DNA of 64,000 bases from Salinibacterium sp. ZJ450. Its GTDB lineage: Bacteria; Actinomycetota; Actinomycetes; Actinomycetales; Microbacteriaceae. The notes beneath the pieces are model-generated. The model had not been told where the DNA came from. It saw only the letters and a list, made by a program, of their open reading frames with translations, and made no database searches. The DNA lies in the NCBI RefSeq assembly GCF_011751885.2, contig NZ_CP061771.1, positions 62,001-126,000 of the forward strand, given 5' to 3'. How positions within the stretch are numbered: the stretch's first letter is position 1; every line of letters begins with the position of its first letter. Both the position numbers and the translations under genes were made by a program. Of the stretch, positions 44,189-51,938 are shown piece after piece.

Positions 44189-44202
44189 TTAAATCGTTCC
44201 AA
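44189..44202. promoter_or_regulatory. Second, weaker LacI-type site (TTAAATCGTTCCAA)
   Basis: A partially symmetric AT-rich site with a central TCG/CGT sits 53 bases before the LacI gene and about 90 bases from the first site. Two sites at this spacing could allow DNA looping and autoregulation. Confidence 0.4.
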
Positions 44203-44254
44203 TCGGGCGCACTGGTGCCCCGAGCCGCCTCGCGTGGGGAAGTCAGGAGTTCGC

Positions 44255-45271
44255 ATGGCCGTCAGCGTCAGGGATGTCGCGACGCACGCCGGCGTCTCGG
44301 TGGGCACCGTCTCCAACGTGATGAACTGGCCCGAGAAGGTGGCCCCCGCCACGGTGGAACGGGTGCAGGCCTCGATCGCCGCGCTCGGCTTCGTGCGCAA
44401 TGACGCGGCACGGCAGCTGCGGGCGGGCCGCAGCCGGAGCATCGGCCTGGTCGTGCTCGACGTGCGCAACCCGTTCTTCACCGACCTGGCTCGGGGCGCG
44501 GAGGCCAGGGCCGCGCAAGACGGCCTCACCATCCTGCTCGGCAACAGCAATGAGACCGGTGAGCGGGAGGCGGCGTACCTCGACCTGTTCGAACAGCAGC
44601 GCGTGCAGGGGGTGCTGATCTCGCCGCTCGCCGATCACCTCCCTCGGTTGCGGCGGATGCGCGAACGCGGCACCCCGACCGTGCTGGTCGACCGCGAGAC
44701 CGACGACCTCAGCTTCTCGTCGGTTGCCGTCGACGACGTCGCCGGCGGCTATCTCGCCGCGCGTCACCTGATCGAGATCGGCCGCCGTCGCCTCGCCTTC
44801 ATAGGCGGGCCGGCGAGCATCCAGCAGGTCGCGCGCCGGCTGGCGGGCGCCCGCAAGGCGGTGGCGGAGGCCGACGGGGTGTCGCTTGAGCTGATCCCGA
44901 CCGAGTCGCTCACGGTGTTGCAGGGCCGCGCCGCAGGGGAGTCGATCCGCGAGCGGGCCGCGAGCGACCGGCCGGACGCCATCTTCGCGGCCAACGACCT
45001 GCTCGCCATGGGGGTGCTGCAGGCGTTGATGATGCTCGGCGATGTGCGCGTGCCCGAGGACATCGCCCTGATCGGCTACGACGACATCGATTTCGCGTCG
45101 GCGGCCGTCGTGCCGCTGTCGTCCATCCGGCAGCCGAGCGAGCTGATCGGGTACACCGCGGTCGACCTGCTGCTGCGGGAGAGCAAGGCCGCCGACGGCG
45201 AGCCCCGCGAGCAGATCGTCTTCCAGCCGGAGCTGGTGGTGCGGGCCAGTACCGTGCCGACAGCGCGCTGA
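44255..45271 (+). CDS. LacI family regulator of rhamnose use
   Basis: A 338-residue LacI/GalR repressor. The N-terminal helix-turn-helix and hinge read VSVRDVATHAGVSVGTVSNVMN, and GLVVLDVRNPFFTDLARGAE begins the sugar-binding domain; IFAANDLLAMGVLQAL and IALIGYDDIDFA are conserved core strands. It starts at the ATG at 44255 after CAGGAG; the track of the frame up to 44234 is not needed. Being divergent from the rhamnose operon across a gap with LacI-type operators, it most likely represses that operon until rhamnose or a rhamnose derivative binds. Confidence 0.92.
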   Translation: MAVSVRDVATHAGVSVGTVSNVMNWPEKVAPATVERVQASIAALGFVRNDAARQLRAGRSRSIGLVVLDVRNPFFTDLARGAEARAAQDGLTILLGNSNETGEREAAYLDLFEQQRVQGVLISPLADHLPRLRRMRERGTPTVLVDRETDDLSFSSVAVDDVAGGYLAARHLIEIGRRRLAFIGGPASIQQVARRLAGARKAVAEADGVSLELIPTESLTVLQGRAAGESIRERAASDRPDAIFAANDLLAMGVLQALMMLGDVRVPEDIALIGYDDIDFASAAVVPLSSIRQPSELIGYTAVDLLLRESKAADGEPREQIVFQPELVVRASTVPTAR

Positions 45272-45322
45272 CCCGACATCCGCCGCCTTCAAACGCTGAC
45301 CGGGTGGTCGCATACTGGGGGA

Positions 45323-45988
45323 ATGGACGCCTGCTGCACGCCGGACGGTTCCGCCGATTACGCCGCGGTGTTCGATGAGCGGTTCGCCTCCCGGGTCGCT
45401 CGCCGCTACCGGCGGCGCGGCCTGGCTCGCGCCGAACGCCGCATCGTCGAGTACGCGTCGGCCGCGGGTGTTGCCGGCGCGTCGGTGCTCGAGGTCGGGG
45501 GCGGTGTCGGCGAGATCCAGTTGGAGTTGCTCGCCCGCGGCGCCGCCAGCACCGTGAATCTGGAGCTTTCGCCCGGCTATGAGACGGAAGCGGCCCGTCT
45601 CATCGCCGAAGCCGGAGTCGCCGAGCGGGTCACCAGGCGGGTGGGTATCGATATTGCGCGACATCCGGATGTCGTCGAGCCCGCCGACATTGTCGTGCTG
45701 CACCGCGTGGTCTGCTGCTACCCCGACGTGGAACGTCTGCTCGCGGCGGTGGCCAGCCGCGCCAGGCGCTTGGTGGTGTTCAGCTATCCGACCGCGTCCT
45801 GGTTCACCCGGATGGGCGTTCGGATCAGCAACTTCTTCATCCGGCGCTCGGGGCGCAACTATCAGGGGTTCGTGCATTCGCCGGACGCCATGCTCCGCAG
45901 CCTGCGGGCGCACGGGTTCGAACCGCGCGAGCAGCAGCGGGGCATCGCGTGGTGCGTGGTCGCCGTCGCGCCGGTGGCCGCGGGCTGA
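45323..45988 (+). CDS. Class I SAM-dependent methyltransferase
   Basis: A 221-residue protein with the SAM-binding motif VLEVGGGVGEIQLELL near residue 55, followed by NLELSPGYE at the second strand and DIVVLHRVVCCYPD near residue 125. The overall pattern resembles magnesium-protoporphyrin O-methyltransferase-like enzymes, but there is no photosynthetic context, so the substrate is unknown. CATACT stands 6 bases before the ATG, a possible leaderless promoter. The MFS gene to the right is convergent. Confidence 0.82.
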   Translation: MDACCTPDGSADYAAVFDERFASRVARRYRRRGLARAERRIVEYASAAGVAGASVLEVGGGVGEIQLELLARGAASTVNLELSPGYETEAARLIAEAGVAERVTRRVGIDIARHPDVVEPADIVVLHRVVCCYPDVERLLAAVASRARRLVVFSYPTASWFTRMGVRISNFFIRRSGRNYQGFVHSPDAMLRSLRAHGFEPREQQRGIAWCVVAVAPVAAG

Positions 45989-45997
45989 CCGCCCGGC

Positions 45998-47317
45998 TCA
46001 GCCCTTGCGCGCCACCGACTCGTCCAGCGCGAGGTCCTCTTCGGCGATCTCCCGCCCGTCGCCCTCGTAGCTGAGGTAGAACCGGCTGCGCAGCGATGAG
46101 TCGTAGCGGATGCGCATGCGGCGGGACGCCACCATCCAGAGCACGCCCACCCCCATGGCAACGAAGCCGGCGGTGGCGCCCACGCCGAGCGCCCAGCGGG
46201 GTCCCAGTTCGTCGGCCACCCACCCCACGATCGGCGCGCCGAGCGGGGTGCCGCCCACGAAGATCGCCATGTAGAGCGCCATCACGCGGCCGCGCATCAC
46301 CGGCGACGTGGTGGTCTGCACGGTGCCGTTGGCCGTGGTCATCAGGGTGATTGAGGTGAATCCGACGAGCACGAGCGAGGCCGCGTAGGTCCAGTAAGTC
46401 GGCATCAGCGCGGCGACCACCAGGCTCGCTCCGAACAGGCCGGCCGAGGCGAACACGAGGCGCAGCCGCGGCCGGTCGCGCCGGGCTGCCAGCAGTGCGC
46501 CGGTGACCGAGCCGATCGCCAGGATCGAGGACAGCACCCCATACTCGCCAGCGCCCAGACCGAATTCGATGCTGGCCATTGTTGACGAGTAGATCGGAAA
46601 GTTGAGGCCGAAGGTTCCCAGCAGGAAGACGATCACCATGATCACCATGAGGTCGGGTCGGTGCCGCACATAACGGAACCCCTCCAGCAGCTGGCCACGC
46701 CCGCGCGGCGCCCGCTTCGGCTTGCGCAGCGCTGACTTGTCGAGCAGCAGCAGGGCGATGATGGTGGCCCCGTACGTCACGCCGTTCAGCAGCATCACCC
46801 AGCCGGCGCCCACCAGCACCGTCAGGCCGCCGGCCACGGCCGGGCCGATCAGACGAGCGGTGTTGAAGGATGCCGAGTTCAACGCCACTGCGTTTGGCAG
46901 GTTCTTCTCGCTGACCAGGTCCGAGACGAATGCCTGCCGCGCGGGAGTGTCGATGGCGGCGACGACTCCGAGCAGGAAGGAGAAGGCGTAGACGTGCCAC
47001 AACTCGGCAATGCCGGTGACGACGATGAGGCCGAGCGCCAGCCCGAGCGCGGCCATCACGGCCTGCGTGATGATCAGCAGCTTGCGGCGGTCGAACCGGT
47101 CGGCGATCAGCCCGGCCCACGCCACCAGCAGCAGCTGCGGCAGGAATTGCAGTCCCATGTTGATGCCGAGCGCGGTGGCGTCGTGGTCGGTGAGCTCGGT
47201 GAGCACGATCCAGTCCTGCGCGGTGCGCTGCATCCAGACGCCGATGTTCGAGATCAGCGCGCCGGCGAACCACAGGCGGTAGTTGAAGATGCCGAGGGAG
47301 CGGAACATCGCGGTCAT
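45998..47317 (-). CDS. MFS transporter, enterobactin-exporter-like (MFS_3)
   Basis: A 439-residue membrane protein with about twelve hydrophobic segments. LGINMGLQFLPQLLLVAWAG followed by GLIADRFDRRKLLI is the conserved loop between helices 2 and 3 of major facilitator proteins, and the segment AIDTPARQAFVSDLV is typical of the EntS/MFS_3 branch. The last 45 residues are charged and cytoplasmic. It overlaps the marR gene by four bases, so the pair is likely an inducible drug or metabolite exporter unit. Confidence 0.88.
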   Translation of the reverse strand: MTAMFRSLGIFNYRLWFAGALISNIGVWMQRTAQDWIVLTELTDHDATALGINMGLQFLPQLLLVAWAGLIADRFDRRKLLIITQAVMAALGLALGLIVVTGIAELWHVYAFSFLLGVVAAIDTPARQAFVSDLVSEKNLPNAVALNSASFNTARLIGPAVAGGLTVLVGAGWVMLLNGVTYGATIIALLLLDKSALRKPKRAPRGRGQLLEGFRYVRHRPDLMVIMVIVFLLGTFGLNFPIYSSTMASIEFGLGAGEYGVLSSILAIGSVTGALLAARRDRPRLRLVFASAGLFGASLVVAALMPTYWTYAASLVLVGFTSITLMTTANGTVQTTTSPVMRGRVMALYMAIFVGGTPLGAPIVGWVADELGPRWALGVGATAGFVAMGVGVLWMVASRRMRIRYDSSLRSRFYLSYEGDGREIAEEDLALDESVARKG

Positions 47318-47733
47318 TGCTCGGCCAATTGTTGGAGCACCGGAGCGGCGGCATACAGCGCGGCACGGTGTTCGGGGGAGAGCTCCGCGAGCCGTTCGAC
47401 GAACCAGGCATCCCGCTGCAGCCGGGTCTGCTGGATCAGCTGCCGACCGGCATCCGTGATGGCGACCACCACCTTGCGGCCGTCATCCGGGGCGGATCCG
47501 CGGCTGACATAGCCCGCGGTTTCGAGAGCGTTGACCGTGCGATTCATCGACGGGGGTGTGACCTTCTCACTGACGCTCAGCTCTCCGATCGGGGCTGCAC
47601 CGCGGTCGCCGAGCGTGCACAGCACCGAGAACTGGCTGTCGGAGATGCGATCGTCCACCTTCTGCGCACGCAACCGTCTGGCCAGCCGGCCAATGGACAA
47701 GCGGAGGTCGTGGGGAAGCGTCGGGTCAGTCAT
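47314..47733 (-). CDS. MarR family transcriptional regulator of the MFS exporter
   Basis: A 139-residue winged-helix protein. APIGELSVSEKVTPPSMNRTVNALETAGYVSRG is the recognition helix region and GRKVVVAITDAG the wing. It is translated from the same transcript as the MFS exporter and faces a hydrolase gene. A TTAGC/GCTAA palindrome in the gap is a good operator candidate. The inducer is unknown. Confidence 0.92.
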   Translation of the reverse strand: MTDPTLPHDLRLSIGRLARRLRAQKVDDRISDSQFSVLCTLGDRGAAPIGELSVSEKVTPPSMNRTVNALETAGYVSRGSAPDDGRKVVVAITDAGRQLIQQTRLQRDAWFVERLAELSPEHRAALYAAAPVLQQLAEQ

Positions 47734-47741
47734 GGGGATGC

Positions 47742-47767
47742 TTAGCCTAACAAATTAGCCGCGCTAA
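47742..47767. promoter_or_regulatory. Candidate MarR operator (TTAGC-CGC-GCTAA, with a TTAGCCTAA element)
   Basis: TTAGCCGCGCTAA (47755-47767) has perfect 5-base arms and resembles the SlyA/MarR box TTAGC..GCTAA. A second, shorter inverted element, TTAGCCTAA, lies at 47742-47750 next to the marR start. Together they fit an autoregulated marR-MFS operon. Confidence 0.6.
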
Positions 47768-47782
47768 ATAAACCCTAGGCTC

Positions 47783-47788
47783 TAGCAT
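47783..47788 (+). promoter_or_regulatory. Minus-10 hexamer TAGCAT, leaderless-type start
   Basis: TAGCAT lies 6 bases before the GTG of the hydrolase gene, with no ribosome-binding sequence. Confidence 0.5.
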
Positions 47789-47794
47789 GGCGAC

Positions 47795-48748
47795 GTGCCC
47801 AAGTTCATTCCCGTGCGACAAGACCTGACCTTCGTCGACGCCCAGGGGGTCACCGTGCACTACTACGTCTGGCAGCCGGGGGCGCCCCAGGCGGTGGTGC
47901 AGCTCGTGCACGGCCTCGGCGAATACGCGCGGCGGTATGAGCTGCTGGTGCACGAGCTGGTGAACGCGGGCATCGCGGTGTACGCCAGCGACCTGCGCGG
48001 GCACGGCGCCACCGGACTGGAACAGTGGAACGGCGACGTCAGCAAGCTCGGCAAGCTGGGGCCCGGCGGCATCCCGGCCACTATCGACGATCTCACCCAG
48101 CTGAGTGGCATCATCCGCGACGACCATCCCGGACTGCCGATCGTGCTGCTCGGCCACAGCTTGGGCTCCCTGCTGGTGCAGAAGGTTCTCAACAAGTACT
48201 CCGTCGGCTACGCCGCCGCGATCCTCACCGGCACCGCGTACCGCATGCCCGGCTACATGAACAGCGGCGACCTGAACTCCCGACACAAGTCACTCGGCGA
48301 CACCGGATACGAGTGGCTCAGCCGCGACGAAGCGATCTCGCAGGCGTTCCTCGACGACGCACTTACCTTCAACGCCGACGTGCTCAAGCTGTTCGGCCCG
48401 CGCGACGGGCTGCGCCTGTTCGGACGTCCGGCGAAGGGGCTACGCGACATCCCACTGCTGATCATGATCGGCGAGGACGACAGCCTCGGCGGGGAGAAGA
48501 GCGTGCGCAAGCTCGCCGAGAGCTACGTGGAACGATCCGGACTGACGGATGTCGAGGTGGTGGTGTACACCGATGCCCGGCACGAGGTCTTCAACGAACT
48601 CAACCAGGCCGAGGTGCGCGACGACCTGGTGGCGTGGCTGCGCGCCCGGCTGCCGGTGCTGGCCGAGCGCAGCGCGCAGGCCGAGGCTCAGGCCGAGGCT
48701 CAGGCCGAGCCACTGGCCGAAACCAAGGACGACTCAGCCGACGATTAG
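47795..48748 (+). CDS. Alpha/beta hydrolase, monoacylglycerol-lipase-like
   Basis: A 317-residue serine hydrolase. VVQLVHGLGEYARRYELL forms the oxyanion loop, LLGHSLGSLL holds the nucleophile, SDLRGHGATG matches the monoglyceride lipase subgroup, and the acid and histidine are seen in IGEDDSLGGEKS and DARHEVFNE. It likely cleaves a lipid or other ester in the cytoplasm; there is no signal peptide. The C-terminal tail carries a tandem AQAE repeat (three copies near residues 292-304) that is not part of the fold. Confidence 0.88.
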   Translation: MPKFIPVRQDLTFVDAQGVTVHYYVWQPGAPQAVVQLVHGLGEYARRYELLVHELVNAGIAVYASDLRGHGATGLEQWNGDVSKLGKLGPGGIPATIDDLTQLSGIIRDDHPGLPIVLLGHSLGSLLVQKVLNKYSVGYAAAILTGTAYRMPGYMNSGDLNSRHKSLGDTGYEWLSRDEAISQAFLDDALTFNADVLKLFGPRDGLRLFGRPAKGLRDIPLLIMIGEDDSLGGEKSVRKLAESYVERSGLTDVEVVVYTDARHEVFNELNQAEVRDDLVAWLRARLPVLAERSAQAEAQAEAQAEPLAETKDDSADD

Positions 48749-48751
48749 GCT
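48746..48751 (+). promoter_or_regulatory. Minus-10 hexamer TAGGCT overlapping the previous stop codon
   Basis: TAGGCT is 6 bases before the ATG of the lipoate ligase gene; its first three bases are the TAG stop codon of the hydrolase gene. The two genes therefore can be transcribed separately despite a 9-base gap. Confidence 0.5.
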
Positions 48752-48757
48752 GGTCGT

Positions 48758-49807
48758 ATGCACGGAGAGTACAAGGTTCCCGGCGGCAAGCTCGTCGTTG
48801 TCGACCTCGACGTGATCGACGGCCGCATCGCGAACTTCCGGCTCGCGGGCGACTTCTTCCTCGAGCCAGACGAGGCGCTCGAGGCGATCAACGCGGCGGT
48901 GAACGGTCTGCCGGCCGAGACCGAGTCCAAGCACATCGCCGACGCCATCCAGCGGGCCCTGCCCGCCGAAGCGCAACTGCTCGGGTTCTCACCGGATGCC
49001 GTGGCCACCACGATCCGCCGCGCACTGAAGCGCGCCACCACCTGGAACGACTACGACTGGCAGCTGGTGCATCCCGGTCCGCTGCCGCCGCGCCTGCACT
49101 TGGCACTCGACCAGGTACTCACCGAAGAGGTGGGGGAGGGACGCCGCAAGCCCACCCTGCGCATCTGGGAGTGGGACCAGCCCGCCGTGGTCATCGGCAG
49201 CTTCCAGTCAGTGAAGAACGAAGTCGACCTCGACAACGCCGCCAAGTACGGCTTCGACGTGGTGCGCCGCATCAGCGGTGGCGGTGCCATGTTCATGGAC
49301 GCCGGTGCCATCGTCACATACTCGCTCTACGTGCCGAGCGACCTGGTGCAGGGCATGACCTTCGCCGATTCTTACGCCTTCCTCGACGAGTGGGTCATCC
49401 TCGGGCTGCAATCGCTCGGCATCAACGCCACCTACCAGCCGCTGAACGACATCGCGAGCCCGCACGGCAAGATCGGCGGCGCCGCGCAGAAACGCCTCGG
49501 CAGCGGGGCGGTGCTGCATCACGCCACGCTCAGCTATGACATGGACGGCGACAAGATGGTGCAGGTGCTGCGCATCGGTCGCGAAAAGATGAGCGACAAG
49601 GGCACCAAGAGCGCCGAGAAGCGCGTCGATCCGCTGCGCAGCCAGACAGGCCTGTCACGGGCAGAGATCATCGAGCAGCTCATCGACACCTTCCGTGACC
49701 TGCACGGGCTGACCGACAGCGCGATCACCGCGGACGAGCTGCAGCGAGCAGAAGACCTCGTTGTCGACAAGTTCGGCACCGAGGAATGGCTGCACCGGGT
49801 GCCGTGA
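48758..49807 (+). CDS. Lipoate--protein ligase family protein with N-terminal accessory domain
   Basis: A 349-residue ligase that should attach lipoate or a related acid to lysine on 2-oxoacid dehydrogenase or GcvH proteins. Residues 1-90 (VPGGKLVVVDLDVIDGRI, then LAGDFFLEPDEAL) look like the accessory domain usually found at the C-terminus of bacterial LplA. The catalytic domain follows from about residue 100, with RRISGGGAMF (170-179) and lysine 238 in HGKIGGAAQKR. The order is thus reversed relative to E. coli LplA. It could also be an octanoyltransferase-like protein. The downstream permease gene starts inside its 3' end. Confidence 0.86.
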   Translation: MHGEYKVPGGKLVVVDLDVIDGRIANFRLAGDFFLEPDEALEAINAAVNGLPAETESKHIADAIQRALPAEAQLLGFSPDAVATTIRRALKRATTWNDYDWQLVHPGPLPPRLHLALDQVLTEEVGEGRRKPTLRIWEWDQPAVVIGSFQSVKNEVDLDNAAKYGFDVVRRISGGGAMFMDAGAIVTYSLYVPSDLVQGMTFADSYAFLDEWVILGLQSLGINATYQPLNDIASPHGKIGGAAQKRLGSGAVLHHATLSYDMDGDKMVQVLRIGREKMSDKGTKSAEKRVDPLRSQTGLSRAEIIEQLIDTFRDLHGLTDSAITADELQRAEDLVVDKFGTEEWLHRVP

Positions 49808-50844
49808 CAAGGCGCTCGCGTGGCCTGACGCTCTCCCTCCTACTCACCGCCTTCCTGCTTCTGGGCGTGCTCGCCTCGGCCGTGGCCGGCCAGCTGCCGA
49901 TCGCGCCGACCGACGTGCTCGGCTCGGTGCTGCGCGCCATCGGCATCGATACCGCGTGGGCACCGGATGACGCGGTGGTGGAGTCCACGCTGTGGGCGGT
50001 GCGCTTCCCCCGCATCATGATGAGCCTGCTGGTCGGCGCGGCGCTCGCCGCCGCGGGCGCGGTGATGCAGGCCATCTTCGGCAACCCGCTGGCCGAACCC
50101 GGCGTGGTCGGAGTCTCCGCCGGCGCCGCCCTGGGCGCGTCGATCGCGATCGCCGCCGGAATCACCGCCCTCGGCGGCTGGAGCCTCGCCGTGTTCGCCT
50201 TCGCGGGCAGCCTGCTCGCCACCCTGATCGTGTACTTCGTGTCGCGCGCCAACGGCCGCACCGAGGTCGTGACGCTGCTGCTCACCGGCATCGCAGTGAA
50301 CGCGGTGGCCGGCGCCGGACTCGCGCTGGTGCAGTTCCTCTCCGACTCGGCCAGCCGGGAGCAGATCGTGTTCTGGCAGCTCGGCTCGCTCAACGGGTCA
50401 CGCTGGCCGGAGGTGGCCATCGTCGGCGTGGTCTGTGTCGCGGGGGTGATCGTCGCGGCATCCCTCGGCCGTCGCTACGATCTGCTGTCGCTCGGCGAAC
50501 GCAACGCCAGGCACCTCGGCGTCGACATCGAGCGGCTGCGGATGGGCTCGATCGTGCTGGTGGCGCTGCTCACCGGTGTGGCGGTCGCGTTCTGCGGCAT
50601 CATCGCCTTCGTCGGGTTGGTGGTTCCGCACATCATCCGGATGGCGATCGGGCCAACGCACCGGCCGCTGATCATCGCCAGCGCGGTGGGCGGCGGCGCC
50701 CTGCTGGTGCTCGCCGACCTGCTCACCCGCACCCTGATCGCCGGCGCCGACCTGCCCATCGGCATCCTCACGGCGCTGGTCGGCGGGCCGTTCTTCTTCT
50801 TCCTGCTGGCACGCCAGCGCTCCCGCAGCGGAGGCTGGGCATGA
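49804..50844 (+). CDS. FecCD family iron-chelate/heme ABC transporter permease
   Basis: A permease of about 346 residues with some ten transmembrane segments. PRIMMSLLVGAALAAAGAVMQ, NPLAEPGVVGVSAGAALGA and the C-terminal GIIAFVGLVVPHIIRM are the standard conserved blocks of the FecCD/BtuC/HmuU family, whose members import siderophores, heme or cobalamin. The GTG at 49804 overlaps the upstream stop (GTGA); an in-frame ATG at 49786 is the alternative. No substrate-binding protein gene lies beside it, which is unusual for this family. Confidence 0.88.
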   Translation: MTRRSRGLTLSLLLTAFLLLGVLASAVAGQLPIAPTDVLGSVLRAIGIDTAWAPDDAVVESTLWAVRFPRIMMSLLVGAALAAAGAVMQAIFGNPLAEPGVVGVSAGAALGASIAIAAGITALGGWSLAVFAFAGSLLATLIVYFVSRANGRTEVVTLLLTGIAVNAVAGAGLALVQFLSDSASREQIVFWQLGSLNGSRWPEVAIVGVVCVAGVIVAASLGRRYDLLSLGERNARHLGVDIERLRMGSIVLVALLTGVAVAFCGIIAFVGLVVPHIIRMAIGPTHRPLIIASAVGGGALLVLADLLTRTLIAGADLPIGILTALVGGPFFFFLLARQRSRSGGWA

Positions 50845-51605
50845 CCGCCATCTCAGCCGAGAGCATCGGGGTCGTCTACGACGGCACGGCCATTCTTCAG
50901 GACGTGACTCTGGATGTCGTCGCCGGCGAGTTGCTCGCCCTGGTCGGGCCGAACGGGGCGGGCAAGTCGACACTGCTCGGCGTGCTCTCCGGCGACGTGC
51001 GCCCGACCCACGGCTCGGTGACCCTGGACTCCCGCCCGATCGAGGCCTACCGGTCGGTGGAGCTTGCGCGGCAGAGGGCCGTGCTCACCCAGGAGAACCT
51101 CGTCAGCTTCCCGTTCCGCGTCGGCGAGGTGATCGAGATGGGGCGGGCGCCGTGGGCCCGCACCCCCGGCTTCGAGGATGATGAGGCGGCGGTGGCCGAG
51201 GCGGTGGCGGCAACCGACGTGGGACACCTGCTCGAGCGGCGGATCACGTCGCTGTCTGGCGGAGAGAAGGCCCGCGTCGCGCTGGCCAGGGTGCTGGCGC
51301 AGCAGACCCCGATCGTGTTCCTCGACGAACCGACGGCCGCGCTCGACCTGCGGCATCAGGAAGACGTGATGCGCACCGCGCGCGCGCTCGCTGATGCCGG
51401 CCGGGCCGTCGTGGTGGTGTTGCACGACCTGTCGCTTGCCGGGGCGTACGCCGATCGCATCGCCCTGGTCTCCGAGGGGTGCCTGGCCGCCACCGGGCCA
51501 CCGCACCAGGTGCTGACGGCGGAGCGGATCGGCGCGATCTACGGGCTACGGGTGCAGGTGCTGCTGCAGGATGACCGCCCGGTGGTGCTTCCGCTGCGCG
51601 GATAG
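50841..51605 (+). CDS. Heme/iron-chelate ABC transporter ATP-binding protein (HmuV-like)
   Basis: A 254-residue ATPase. Walker A is GPNGAGKST, the signature LSGGEKARVALARVL, Walker B IVFLDEPTAALD and the H-loop VVLHDLSLAGAYAD. AVLTQENLVSFPFRVGEVIEMGR is the Q-loop region as in heme importer ATPases (HmuV). It overlaps the permease stop by four bases (ATGA). Together the two genes make a transporter core, but the binding protein must be encoded elsewhere. Confidence 0.88.
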   Translation: MTAISAESIGVVYDGTAILQDVTLDVVAGELLALVGPNGAGKSTLLGVLSGDVRPTHGSVTLDSRPIEAYRSVELARQRAVLTQENLVSFPFRVGEVIEMGRAPWARTPGFEDDEAAVAEAVAATDVGHLLERRITSLSGGEKARVALARVLAQQTPIVFLDEPTAALDLRHQEDVMRTARALADAGRAVVVVLHDLSLAGAYADRIALVSEGCLAATGPPHQVLTAERIGAIYGLRVQVLLQDDRPVVLPLRG

Positions 51606-51613
51606 GCGTCACG

Positions 51614-51619
51614 TACACT
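51614..51619 (+). promoter_or_regulatory. Minus-10 hexamer TACACT, leaderless-type start
   Basis: TACACT is 6 bases before the GTG of the small membrane protein gene, so that gene is probably transcribed separately from the transporter. Confidence 0.5.
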
Positions 51620-51625
51620 GTCCGG

Positions 51626-51919
51626 GTGGATTGGTGGGTCGTGCTCGGCATCGTCATCGCGATCATCGTGATGGCGCTGATCGCGAACCACAAAGGCTGG
51701 ATCGATCTGAGCGACAAGCACCGCAGCGGCCGTGGCAGCGGCAGTGGCCTGGGCATCGGCGACGAGGTCTTCCATCCGACCCGGCACGAGGCGCAGGTCG
51801 AAATGGACCGGCAGACCGTGCTGCCCGCCCCCGCCCCGATTCCGGGCGACGGCGACAAGGGCGTGTACCGCGGCCGGGTGCAGATCGCACTGGACGACGA
51901 CGGCACGCCGAAGCGCTGA
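51626..51919 (+). CDS. Small single-span membrane protein, unknown function
   Basis: A 97-residue protein with one N-terminal membrane helix (WWVVLGIVIAIIVMALIAN), then a basic, glycine/serine-rich stretch and a soluble acidic C-terminus. The helix is followed by positive charges (HK, KHR), so the C-terminus should face the cytoplasm. I do not recognise the family. Support for a real gene is the leaderless-type promoter with a GTG start, the well-formed membrane helix and its fit between neighbours. The MFS gene to the right is convergent, 19 bases away. Confidence 0.65.
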   Translation: MDWWVVLGIVIAIIVMALIANHKGWIDLSDKHRSGRGSGSGLGIGDEVFHPTRHEAQVEMDRQTVLPAPAPIPGDGDKGVYRGRVQIALDDDGTPKR

Positions 51920-51938
51920 CCGCCGCCGTCTCACCGGG

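Noticed and set aside
48661-48710. AQAE tail repeat of the hydrolase as a separate domain
   Set aside because: Three short copies at the end of a complete fold look like a simple tandem expansion, with no support for function.
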